Of a DNA stretch of 47,053 nt, positions 33,281 to 41,541 are shown in pieces. Every line of letters begins with the position of its first letter. The stretch's first letter is position 1. The stretch is from assembly GCA_002503985.1 (NCBI GenBank), contig DASW01000004.1:1-47053 (forward strand), read 5' to 3'. Both the position numbers and the translations under genes were made by a program. The DNA is from Thermoplasmata archaeon UBA61. Lineage in GTDB: Archaea; Thermoplasmatota; Thermoplasmata; Lutacidiplasmatales; UBA184. Under the pieces are notes generated by a model. That model saw only the letters and a program-made list of their open reading frames with translations, searched no databases and was not told where the DNA came from.

Positions 33281-34453
33281 TCAGCCAGTGAGCTCTTGCT
33301 CCGCGGTCCTCCGGGCTCGGACCACGATCCCACGCTCGCGTAGCATAGAGAAGAACGGCGCCGGGTCGAGCGCTTCGGCCGGGTGCACACCGGGAGTGCG
33401 GATCGTGCCTCCCAGCATCTGGAGAACCGCCATAGCGGCCGGGGTCCCGGTGAGGTAGGCCACTGCCGTGACGTGGTAGAGCTCGCTCGCCTTCCGGTGA
33501 CTGAGCATCGTCGAGAGGGTCTCGATGACCGGGTGGCCCCCCTTCTCTCCCTTCGTCTCGACCACCAGCACGCTCACACCGTCGATCTTGCCGGCGAGGT
33601 CCGCCGGCCTCGGCAGCGCCTTCACGATCGCCCCATAGGGTCCGGGCGCCTCGGGTGTCCCGCGGTCGAGCAACCGTAGGTCCCGAAGGGTCTGGAGGGT
33701 GCGGACGGTCGCGTCGTCCATGGCCAGCTTGAAGTCCACGTACTGGACGCCCTTCCCGATGAACCGCGGGAAACTGTCGACCTCCTCGTGGTCCACCGAA
33801 TAGACCTTCTGCGGGCCAACCGGCGCGGGGAAATCGTACACCTCCCCGTCCCCGAACGGCGGGACGTCCCGGTAGCGCCCCTCGTCCCAGATCCGAGAGA
33901 CGTGCAGCGTCTCCTCGAGGAACGTTTCGGGGCTGAAGAGAGGTAGGAACGCGAGGTCCGGGCTCGACGCCGTGTCCCCGTCCCGTACGCGAATCGACTG
34001 GACCGTGTCCAGTCCGTCGGCCGAGCGCCGGGCCATCACGTTCGATAGGCCGGGGTCCTCCCCCATACCGATGAGGGCGATGCGTCCGCGGGCCCGCCAT
34101 TCCCCGTCGGCGGCGTACGGGTCGATCGAGTCGGCAGCGAGGTCGATGTAGTTCGCCCCCACGGAGAGACAGGCGGCCTGGATGGCCGCGTTGAAGCGGG
34201 GAAGGGAGGCCTGCACCACCACTTCGACTCCCGCGAGTGCCGCCTCGAGGGCGGCCGGGTCGGAAGCGTTCAGAGCCTGCGTCGTGACCTTGGCCGGAGC
34301 GCCCAGTCGGGCCGCTACCGAGCGGGCCAATCGCTCGTCGACATCGGCCAGGGTCAACCGATGGACCCGCGCATCCGCTGCGAGATGGCTCGCGATGACG
34401 GTGCCGACCGCCCCGCAGCCGATTAGCAGAACATGCCCGTTCGCCGAAGGAAT
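33281..34453 (-). CDS. saccharopine dehydrogenase-like oxidoreductase, start codon unclear
   Basis: The protein resembles saccharopine dehydrogenase/carboxynorspermidine-type enzymes: AL..GVEVVVQASLPRFN, GANYIDLAAD and GMGEDPGLSNVMARR. The nucleotide-binding motif VLLIGCGAVGTV lies upstream of the first ordinary start (TTG at 34357), so the true protein must be longer. In that frame no ATG, GTG or TTG exists between the motif and the upstream stop; only ATT (34453) or CTG (34429) is available. An ATG at 34481 is in another frame, so a frameshift or sequence error is an alternative. The gene sits between the two binding-protein genes. It may reduce or split secondary-amine (opine-like) substrates. 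Confidence 0.7.
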   Translation of the reverse strand: MPSANGHVLLIGCGAVGTVIASHLAADARVHRLTLADVDERLARSVAARLGAPAKVTTQALNASDPAALEAALAGVEVVVQASLPRFNAAIQAACLSVGANYIDLAADSIDPYAADGEWRARGRIALIGMGEDPGLSNVMARRSADGLDTVQSIRVRDGDTASSPDLAFLPLFSPETFLEETLHVSRIWDEGRYRDVPPFGDGEVYDFPAPVGPQKVYSVDHEEVDSFPRFIGKGVQYVDFKLAMDDATVRTLQTLRDLRLLDRGTPEAPGPYGAIVKALPRPADLAGKIDGVSVLVVETKGEKGGHPVIETLSTMLSHRKASELYHVTAVAYLTGTPAAMAVLQMLGGTIRTPGVHPAEALDPAPFFSMLRERGIVVRARRTAEQELTG

Positions 34454-34563
34454 AGTATCCGGCTCCGTCCTTTCGTCTCATTGAGGGGTATTAGGTTTGT
34501 CCACGCCGCTCGTATGGGACCGGTCCCGCCGAGCCGATTTGGCAGTACTCGAGCTCGCGGAAC

Positions 34564-34588
34564 CTTTAAATCGGCCAGGAATCGGCCA
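34564..34588 (+). promoter_or_regulatory. TATA box with phased direct repeats before the second binding-protein gene
   Basis: CTTTAAAT at 34564-34571 is a good TATA box. AATCGGCCA occurs at 34569-34577 and again at 34580-34588, exactly 11 bases apart, about one helical turn, overlapping the TATA end and the region just after it. This is the layout of a repressor site. The leader would be roughly 70 bases and ends with a GGAGGG motif (34655-34660) six bases before the ATG. Confidence 0.5.
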
Positions 34589-34666
34589 AATCCGCTGGCG
34601 TGAGACGGTTTGTCAGGGAGCTAATACGGAGGGGCGACTACGCCCTTCGCTCTCGGAGGGAAATCG

Positions 34667-36568
34667 ATGGAGCCGAGGCGTCGGAACATAATCGTCATCG
34701 TGGTGGTCGGGGTCCTCGTCGTGGCGGGCGTCGGAGGGTACTTCGCCCTCCAGAAGTCGTCGGTATCCGCCACCTGTGGGTCGAACCAAAGAACCACCAT
34801 CTGCGTTGACCAGGCCGAGCTGCCCGACTCGCTCGACCCCGCGGTCACCTTCTCGTCGCCCGGCTGGGCCGCGGTTCAGCAGGTCTACCAGGGCCTCGTG
34901 CAGTACAACGGGACGAGCGTCACCAACTTCTCGGGCGTGCTTGCGAAGAACTGGTCGGTCGTCTACGACCCCGCGACCGGGTTCGAGAGCTACGTGTTCA
35001 CCCTGCGTTCGGGGGTCCACTTCTCGAACGGGGACCCCTACAGCGCCTACGTCCAGTGGTACAGCCTCTACCGGAGCCTCCTCCTGGCCCAAGGCCCTCA
35101 GTTCATTCTTGAGCAGAACTTCTACTCGACCAACTTCAACACGGCGAGCCCCCTGAACTACTCCTCACCCCTGCCCTCCGCCCAGTCAGCGAACACGACC
35201 CTCGCGAACGACCTGAACTCGTGGAACTTCGCCGCGCCGACCACCGCCGAGATCGCCCAGATGAGCGAGCCGACCCAGTCGTTCCAGGTGGTCAGTCCCA
35301 CGGTGATCGCGCTCAACCTGGGATACGGCTACCTCGCCAGCAACTACACCTACCTCCTCGCTTCCATCTCCTCGCCGAACTCCTACGCGGTCGACCCGAC
35401 CTGGGTCGACGCGAACGGCGGGGTCCAGGTCGCCGTGGTCAACGAATACCTGACGACCCACACCCTCGGGACGGGGCAATACCTCCTCGAGGACTACAAC
35501 GGGGTCGAAGGGGGCGGCTACAGCCTCGTCGTCGACCCGAACTACTGGGGCGTTGCGGCGGCCGCCACCGAGCCTTGGAACAACAACCTCCACCCGGGGA
35601 ACACGACGGTCGATATCAGCTTCCAACCGACGCTGGACGTAACGGTCAGTGACCTCCTCAACGGGAAGGTCCAGAGCGCAGAGCTCGATTACGTCGGTCC
35701 GTCCACGATCTCCCCTCTCTTGGGGCACTCGAACGTCGTGGTACAACCCCTGGCGACGGTGGTCGGGGCGACCAGCGGGTCGTGGTGGATGTACCTCAAC
35801 CAGGGCGTGTTCCCGTTCAACAACCTCTCCGTACGCGAGGCGATCGCCCATGCGATCAACTACGACGAGATCGTCACCGAGGCGTTCGGGGCGTACGCCA
35901 CCCGATGGGTGGGTCCGGTTCCCCCGGACTACCCGTACTATGACCCGGGTAACCTGCCGCCCTACCCGTACAACCTGACGCTCGCGAAGCAGGAGATCGC
36001 GAACTCCCCGTGCGCGAACAATGCCTGCAAAGGAGGGACAATCAACTATGCCTACCTCGATATCGGAGCCGACTGGGCGGAGGCGGCCCAGTTCATCGCG
36101 ACCGACCTCGCCCAGATCGGGCTCACCATCAACGCCGTCCCCATCTCGCTCCCCGACCTCTACGTCGAACAGAGCGAGACGGCCGGCCACTGCGTGTCGA
36201 CCACCAACGCGAACGGCGGGCCGTTCTACATGGGCCAGGAGTTCTACACGTCCGACTACGTCTCGCCCGACGACTGGACCCAGAACGATGCGTACACCAA
36301 CGGGAGTGCGAACCATTGCATGTCCGCCTACAGCAACGCGACGGTCGACTCCCTGGTCTACCAAGCGGCCGCGGAATCGAACCCCGCGAACCTCTCGGCG
36401 GACTATTCGAACATGACGAGCCTCATGTACTACAACTACACCGACATCTGGCTCGTCGTCCCCACGGCTTTCGCCGTGTACGCGTCGAACCTGCACGGCT
36501 CCATCGTTAATGCGATGGGAAGCGCCGAGCCTTCGGCGATCCTGTTCAATACCCAGTGGCTTAGCTGA
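34667..36568 (+). CDS. ABC transporter substrate-binding protein, oligopeptide/nickel type (copy 2)
   Basis: A 633-residue paralogue of the protein at 31210-33117. The N-terminal anchor, the ICVDQAELPDSLDPAVTF stretch, the SPCANNACKG segment and the end NTQWLS are the same or nearly so, and the similarity continues through almost the whole length. Differences cluster in short surface segments, for example after the NFYSTNF stretch and around residues 295-350, which may change the bound ligand. The ATG at 34667 follows a GGAGGG motif. It probably hands substrate to the same DppBCDF transporter encoded convergently next to it. Confidence 0.9.
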   Translation: MEPRRRNIIVIVVVGVLVVAGVGGYFALQKSSVSATCGSNQRTTICVDQAELPDSLDPAVTFSSPGWAAVQQVYQGLVQYNGTSVTNFSGVLAKNWSVVYDPATGFESYVFTLRSGVHFSNGDPYSAYVQWYSLYRSLLLAQGPQFILEQNFYSTNFNTASPLNYSSPLPSAQSANTTLANDLNSWNFAAPTTAEIAQMSEPTQSFQVVSPTVIALNLGYGYLASNYTYLLASISSPNSYAVDPTWVDANGGVQVAVVNEYLTTHTLGTGQYLLEDYNGVEGGGYSLVVDPNYWGVAAAATEPWNNNLHPGNTTVDISFQPTLDVTVSDLLNGKVQSAELDYVGPSTISPLLGHSNVVVQPLATVVGATSGSWWMYLNQGVFPFNNLSVREAIAHAINYDEIVTEAFGAYATRWVGPVPPDYPYYDPGNLPPYPYNLTLAKQEIANSPCANNACKGGTINYAYLDIGADWAEAAQFIATDLAQIGLTINAVPISLPDLYVEQSETAGHCVSTTNANGGPFYMGQEFYTSDYVSPDDWTQNDAYTNGSANHCMSAYSNATVDSLVYQAAAESNPANLSADYSNMTSLMYYNYTDIWLVVPTAFAVYASNLHGSIVNAMGSAEPSAILFNTQWLS

Positions 36569-36570
36569 CC

Positions 36571-38163
36571 CTAGGGAGCGGCGGCGGCCGACGACCGGAC
36601 CGAGGCGAGCGGCGCCACGCCGCCTTCCTGGAGCAGCTCGGCGGGAGAGACGCCAGCGACCTCCTCGGCCCGCAGGCAGGCGACCTGGTGACCGGGCGCT
36701 CCCGGTCGGGGCAGTAGCGACGGGTCGGTCGCGCGGCATCGGTCCTCCACGAACGGGCACCGCGGCGCGAACCGGCATCCGGGCTTCGGGTCGACCAGCG
36801 TCGGGATGTCGCCCCCGATCCGGTAGCGCGTCCGCCGCCGGCGGACGTCCGCGACCGGGAGGGCGGCGAGCAGGGCCTTCGTGTACGGGTGCACGGGGCG
36901 TTCCAACACCTCGCGTACGGGGCCGAGCTCGACGATCTGGCCTAGGTACATCACCGCGACCCGGTCGGCGACGAACCGGACCGCGGCCACGTTGTGCGTG
37001 ATCAGGATGTAGGCGAGGCCGCGGTCCCGCTGGAGCTCGATGAGGCGGTTCAGGATCTGGGCCTGGACGGCGACGTCGAGCGCGCTCGTCGGCTCGTCCA
37101 GGACGATCAGCTTCGGGTTGACGATCAGCGCCCGGGCGAGCGAAATGCGTTGCCGACCCCCGCCCGAGAACTCGTGGGGGTACTGGTCGAGGACGGCGGG
37201 CATCAGCCCGACTAGCGGCAGCGCCTCCTCCACCTGACGCCGAATGTCCGAATTGGAGAGGCGACGAGGTATCGGAAGGATCGAGGAGGGGGGCACCACG
37301 AACTCCCGTTCCGCCTTCCGACTCCGACCCATGGCGGCCTGGTACTCGTCGTGCAGTCTCTTGCGCTCCTCCGGGGAGGGGAGGGGGAGCTGTTCGGCCC
37401 GCTGGAGGGCGGTCCGGTACTCTTCGAGGGCCTTCTTGGCGTCCGCCTTCTGTGCTTCCCGGCTCCGTTTCAGGGCGGCTTCATGTTCGGCCTGCAGCCT
37501 CTTCCGCTCCGCGGGGGTGGGAGCGGGGGAGGTGCCGACCGGTCGGAGGGCCGCCCGGTAGGTGTCCATCAGTTTCCTTTCCTCCGCCGGGCCACGCTCC
37601 TTTCGTTCCTTCAGGCCCGCCCGGTACTCGCGGGTGAGCCGCAGGCGTTCTGCCGTCTTCGGGTCCACGGCCGCGCGGAGCTCGCGGGTGAGCCGCTCGC
37701 GCTCCTTCTGGGAGGCGAGCCGCTGCTCGCGCCGGATCCGGGCCGGCGCGGTCCGGGCGTACCACCGTTCCATCTGGTTCTGGGCCCGTACCGGTTCCCC
37801 GACGATCTGCCAGACCTTGAGGCGGGGGTCTAGGGACCCGACCGGGTCCTGGAACACGACCTGAACGTTATGCCGCCAGTGCCGGAGCTCTGTCCCGTCG
37901 AGCGCGAGAACGTCCTGACCCTCGAACCGGATCGACCCGGCCGTCGCCTCGTGCAGGCGGGCGATGACCCACCCTAGGGTGGTCTTGCCGGACCCAGACT
38001 CTCCGATAAGGCCGACGGTCTCCCCGGGCTGGACGGTGATACTGACCCCGTCCACGGCGTGGATCGCATGGGCCGCGCGACCTCCGACGACGTCGCCGAT
38101 GCTCCGGACGATGGGGAAGTACTTCGTGACCCGGTCGGTCTCGAGAAGCGGGGGCCCGGTCAC
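36571..38163 (-). CDS. dppF: peptide ABC transporter ATP-binding protein with long helical insertion
   Basis: From the GTG at 38163, whose GTGA overlaps the dppD stop, the protein has 530 residues, about 200 more than usual. It has Walker A GESGSGKT (54-61), Q-loop Gln105, signature FSGGGRQR (332-339), Walker B LIVLDEP (352-358) and His390. The end carries the oligopeptide-type C-terminal domain with Cys residues in CRFAPRCPF. Between the Q-loop and the signature (about 130-305) lies a highly charged helical insertion with repeated units of the form PSPEERKRL and EYRAAL. It powers import with DppD. The signature has Gly in place of the usual Gln. Confidence 0.9.
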   Translation of the reverse strand: MTGPPLLETDRVTKYFPIVRSIGDVVGGRAAHAIHAVDGVSITVQPGETVGLIGESGSGKTTLGWVIARLHEATAGSIRFEGQDVLALDGTELRHWRHNVQVVFQDPVGSLDPRLKVWQIVGEPVRAQNQMERWYARTAPARIRREQRLASQKERERLTRELRAAVDPKTAERLRLTREYRAGLKERKERGPAEERKLMDTYRAALRPVGTSPAPTPAERKRLQAEHEAALKRSREAQKADAKKALEEYRTALQRAEQLPLPSPEERKRLHDEYQAAMGRSRKAEREFVVPPSSILPIPRRLSNSDIRRQVEEALPLVGLMPAVLDQYPHEFSGGGRQRISLARALIVNPKLIVLDEPTSALDVAVQAQILNRLIELQRDRGLAYILITHNVAAVRFVADRVAVMYLGQIVELGPVREVLERPVHPYTKALLAALPVADVRRRRTRYRIGGDIPTLVDPKPGCRFAPRCPFVEDRCRATDPSLLPRPGAPGHQVACLRAEEVAGVSPAELLQEGGVAPLASVRSSAAAAP

Positions 38164-39308
38164 GGCTGCGACTCGACCTCCTCCGCGAAGTGGCACGCGC
38201 TCTGGTGGGGCGTGCCCGACCCGGCCGCTTCCCCCACCACCCGCAGCGGAGGCGGCGGTTCTCGGGCGCAGATCGGGCGCGCGAGGGCGCACCGAGGATG
38301 GAACCGGCAGCCCCGCGGGAGTTGCGAGAGGTTCGGGACGGACCCGGGGATCGTGGGCATGGGCCAGTCGGTCTTGTACCGGGTCGGGATCGACCGCAGA
38401 AGCGACTTCGTGTACGGGTGCCGGGGCCTCTCGAAAATGTCCGCCACCGGACCGAACTCGACGAGGCGTCCGGCGTACATCACCCCGAGGTCGTCCGCCG
38501 TCTCGGCGACGACACCGAGGTCGTGGCTGATGTAGAGGATCGAGGCGGAGACCTCGTCGATCAGCTCCTTCATCAGCGTGAGGACCTGGGCCTGGATCGT
38601 CACGTCGAGCGCGCTCGTCGGCTCGTCGGCGATCAAGAGCGCGGGCTTCGCCGAGAGCGCCATGGCGATCATGATCCGTTGGCGCATCCCACCCGAGAGC
38701 TCGTGCGGGTAGAGGTTGAGGATTGTCTCCGGGTCGTTGATGCGGACCAGTCGAAGGTACTCGAGCACCTCGCGGCGGTAGTCCGAGCGCGATACGAGCC
38801 GTCGGCTCACCGCGTCCTTGGCGACGCCGGGAATGACCCCGTGCGAAAGGACGTCCGACGGCTCGGGGAGGGGGCGGTGGGTGTAGTCCCACGGGGTCGG
38901 GCCGGGGTGGAAGACCGGGATCACGCCCATCTCCCGCCAGTGCCGTATCTGGATCGCCTCGGCGATCTGGTCAAAGACCCGGAACGCCGGGTTCAACGAG
39001 TTCAGCGGCTCCTGGAAGATCATCCCGATCCCCGTGCCCCGGACCTGGGGAAGCTTCCCGCGTGGAACCGGGACGAGGTCGGTCCCCTGGAAGATGATCT
39101 TGCCCTCCAGGATGTGGGCGGGTGGCTCAGGGAGCAACCGAGGGATCGCCTGGGCCAGCGTGCTCTTCCCGCACCCCGTTTCGCCCACAATCCCGACCAC
39201 CCGGCCCGGCGGGACGACGAGGGAGACGTCGGAGACCGCCTGGAAGTGGCCGGCACCGACCTCGTACTCGACCGAGAGGTGCTCGACGGACAGTACCGGC
39301 TGGGTCAT
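38160..39308 (-). CDS. dppD: peptide ABC transporter ATP-binding protein
   Basis: A 382-residue nucleotide-binding subunit: Walker A GETGCGKST (42-50), Q-loop Gln99, signature ELSGGMRQR (203-211), Walker B LLIADEP (about 224-230) and H-loop ISHDLG. The C-terminus has the oligopeptide-type domain with GCRFHPRC. An extra segment of about 50-60 residues (about 125-180, rich in Pro, Trp and His) lies after the Q-loop, the same place as the large insertion of its partner. Its start overlaps dppC by four bases (ATGA) and its stop overlaps dppF, so the four transporter genes are coupled. Confidence 0.92.
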   Translation of the reverse strand: MTQPVLSVEHLSVEYEVGAGHFQAVSDVSLVVPPGRVVGIVGETGCGKSTLAQAIPRLLPEPPAHILEGKIIFQGTDLVPVPRGKLPQVRGTGIGMIFQEPLNSLNPAFRVFDQIAEAIQIRHWREMGVIPVFHPGPTPWDYTHRPLPEPSDVLSHGVIPGVAKDAVSRRLVSRSDYRREVLEYLRLVRINDPETILNLYPHELSGGMRQRIMIAMALSAKPALLIADEPTSALDVTIQAQVLTLMKELIDEVSASILYISHDLGVVAETADDLGVMYAGRLVEFGPVADIFERPRHPYTKSLLRSIPTRYKTDWPMPTIPGSVPNLSQLPRGCRFHPRCALARPICAREPPPPLRVVGEAAGSGTPHQSACHFAEEVESQP

Positions 39309-40378
39309 GCGGCTTCTCCTAACGCCTCTTCGGAGGCGTCATCGAGGACCTCGGCCGTCGTCGACTCCGCGGCGAACCTAGGGTCCTCGGGGGGAGGCTC
39401 GTGGGAGACCTCGGCGAGGGCGCGGCGCGTACGCGGGTCGAGCACGTCGCGCAGACCGTCCCCGAGGAGGCTGTACGCGAGCGCCGTCACGAAGATCGCG
39501 ATCGCCGGGAACGTGATGTACCACCAGTACTGGCTCAAGAGGAAGTTGCCCTGGTAGTACGACATCATGCTGCCCCACTCGGGGACCGGGCCGGGATACG
39601 GGATCCCCGCTCCCACGAACGAGATCGTCGAGAAGGTGACCAGCACCGTGCCGATGTCGAGCGTGAAGTAGACGATGATCGGGTCGAGGACGTTGCGCAG
39701 CACGTGGCGCGTCAAGATCCGGCTCTCCCGGACCCCGGCGGCCCTCGCCGCGGTGACGTACGGGAGGTGTTTCACCGCGAGCACCTCGCCGCGGACCAGA
39801 CGGACGTAGAACGGCCACCACGTGGTCACGATCGCGAGGAACGCCGCCCCGACACCGCGCCCTATGGAGGCGACGATGGCGAGGGCCAGGATGAGGCTCG
39901 GGAACGCGAGGAACACGTCGGTGGTCCTCATGATGACCGTCGAGCACGCCCCTCCCAAGGTCCCGGGCTTGTCCCAGAAACCGGCCACGAGGCCGAGGAA
40001 TCCGCCCAGAAGGACGGAGATCCCGGCGATCCCGATCCCGATCCCCAGGTCGAGCGGAAGCGCCAGGAGGACGGACGAGTAGATGTCCCGGCCACCTTGG
40101 TCGGTCCCGAACGGGTGCTGGATCGAGGGGGGCCACTGGAGGATCGTGGGAGGCTCCCGGTAGACTCCCGTGTCCTGGGTGGCGCCGTACGGAATGATGA
40201 GGGAGGGGTCGGCGACCACGATCACCGCCAGGATCAGGGTGATCGCGACGAGCACGAATCCGACGAACGAGAGCGGGTTCGCCCGCATCACCCGATACAG
40301 TCCGCGCGACTGCTTCCAGAGGGACCTCACCCATTGGAGGGGGCCCTTGGCGGGTGGGGACTTCTGAACTCCGACCAT
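39305..40378 (-). CDS. dppC: peptide ABC transporter permease, DppC type
   Basis: A 357-residue membrane subunit with an N-terminal helix (about 38-56), then HPFGTDQGGRDIYS, the classic DppC/OppC motif after the first helix, five more transmembrane helices and the cytoplasmic EAA loop (AARAAGVRESRILTRHVL) that contacts the ATPases. The C-terminal 45 residues are acidic and Glu-rich, longer than usual and probably cytoplasmic. It starts six bases after the dppB stop and overlaps the dppD start. Confidence 0.93.
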   Translation of the reverse strand: MVGVQKSPPAKGPLQWVRSLWKQSRGLYRVMRANPLSFVGFVLVAITLILAVIVVADPSLIIPYGATQDTGVYREPPTILQWPPSIQHPFGTDQGGRDIYSSVLLALPLDLGIGIGIAGISVLLGGFLGLVAGFWDKPGTLGGACSTVIMRTTDVFLAFPSLILALAIVASIGRGVGAAFLAIVTTWWPFYVRLVRGEVLAVKHLPYVTAARAAGVRESRILTRHVLRNVLDPIIVYFTLDIGTVLVTFSTISFVGAGIPYPGPVPEWGSMMSYYQGNFLLSQYWWYITFPAIAIFVTALAYSLLGDGLRDVLDPRTRRALAEVSHEPPPEDPRFAAESTTAEVLDDASEEALGEAA

Positions 40379-40384
40379 CCTGGC

Positions 40385-41404
40385 TTACCTCCACTCGACC
40401 CGGGGGTCGAGCACGCCGTAGAGGATGTCGGAGATCAGGTTCGCCACGACGACGCCGATCGCGAACACGATGGTAACGGCGATCGCCCCGTCGAAGTTCG
40501 GCTGGCCACCGCCCCCGAGCACGCTAAAGGCGTAGGCACCGATGCCGGGCCAGGCGAAGACCTCCTCGATGACCACCGTCCCTGCGAGGAGCCCGCCGGC
40601 CGTCAGCCCAAGCACCGTCACGGTCGCGATGAGCGCGTTGCGGAGCGCGTGCTTGTAGAGGACGAGGAAGTTCGAGAGACCTTTCATGCGAGCTGCCTTC
40701 ACGTAGTCGAGCGGCAACACCTCGAGCATCGACGCCCGGGTCATCCGGGTCGCGATCCCCATGTTGATGAAGGCGAGCACGGCCGCGGGGAGGACCAGAT
40801 GGCTGATCGCGTCGACTGTGTACGGGAAGTTCCCCGCAAGGATCGCGTCCACGACCGACATGTGGGTGATCTGAGGGAACGGTGGAGGAGCGCTGTACTC
40901 CCCCGACGTGGGGAGGCCGAGATACGGCGCTAAAAACACCGCCGCGATGATCGACCCCACGTACGTGGGGACGGACCATCCGCTCAGGTACAGGACACGG
41001 ACCAGGTGGTCGCCCCACCGACCGGCGAACTGGGCCGCGATCACCCCGAGGGGGATCCCGATGACGATCATGAGGAACAACGACGCGAGCACGAGCTCGA
41101 CCGTCGCCGGGACCGCGGAGGCGATCACAGGGTAGACGGGCACACCGAGCTGGGAGGCGCCCCAGTTCCCCTCAAGGAGCTTGGTGAAGTAATTCCAGAA
41201 TTGGGTGGTCAGTGGCAGGGAGAACTGCGCCTGACAGTGGGCGAGGACCGCGGTGCTCGCCTTCGGGTACCACCGAGGGCAGGGATTGATCGAGGCGACG
41301 TGCGTGATGAGGAACGTGAGCACGATGACGCCGAGCAGCACCGGAAGCAGCTCGAGCATCCGTTTGCCGACGAATATGAGAAGGTCCTCGAGATTCCGCC
41401 CCAT
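40385..41404 (-). CDS. dppB: peptide ABC transporter permease, DppB type
   Basis: A 339-residue membrane subunit with six predicted helices. It has the N-terminal RMLELLPVLLGVIVLTFL helix, an extracellular loop with two cysteines, the VPATVELVLASLF region and the EAA loop (VKAARMKGLSNFLVLYKHAL). The ending with VLDPRVEWR is typical of the DppB/OppB family. It is the first transporter gene after the aminotransferase (stop 41542), separated by 137 bases; a weak promoter or read-through from the aminotransferase promoter could drive it. Confidence 0.93.
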   Translation of the reverse strand: MGRNLEDLLIFVGKRMLELLPVLLGVIVLTFLITHVASINPCPRWYPKASTAVLAHCQAQFSLPLTTQFWNYFTKLLEGNWGASQLGVPVYPVIASAVPATVELVLASLFLMIVIGIPLGVIAAQFAGRWGDHLVRVLYLSGWSVPTYVGSIIAAVFLAPYLGLPTSGEYSAPPPFPQITHMSVVDAILAGNFPYTVDAISHLVLPAAVLAFINMGIATRMTRASMLEVLPLDYVKAARMKGLSNFLVLYKHALRNALIATVTVLGLTAGGLLAGTVVIEEVFAWPGIGAYAFSVLGGGGQPNFDGAIAVTIVFAIGVVVANLISDILYGVLDPRVEWR

Positions 41405-41541
41405 TTCCCTATCTCTCGAACCCCCGTTCCTCCGACTCCCCGGTCAGGGGGGTGGCTCTCGGGCCCACCCGGTCATTTCCCCTCAGTTCGGTCCGCCATA
41501 TGGATTCCGTCGTGGCCCCCCGGTGCTCCGGAGACGGTCCG

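Noticed and set aside
33081..34481. A long frame starting with an ATG at 34481 over the saccharopine dehydrogenase-like gene
   Set aside because: It gives Arg/Gly/Pro-rich sequence without domains; only its start codon is of interest, as a possible start of the real protein after a frameshift.
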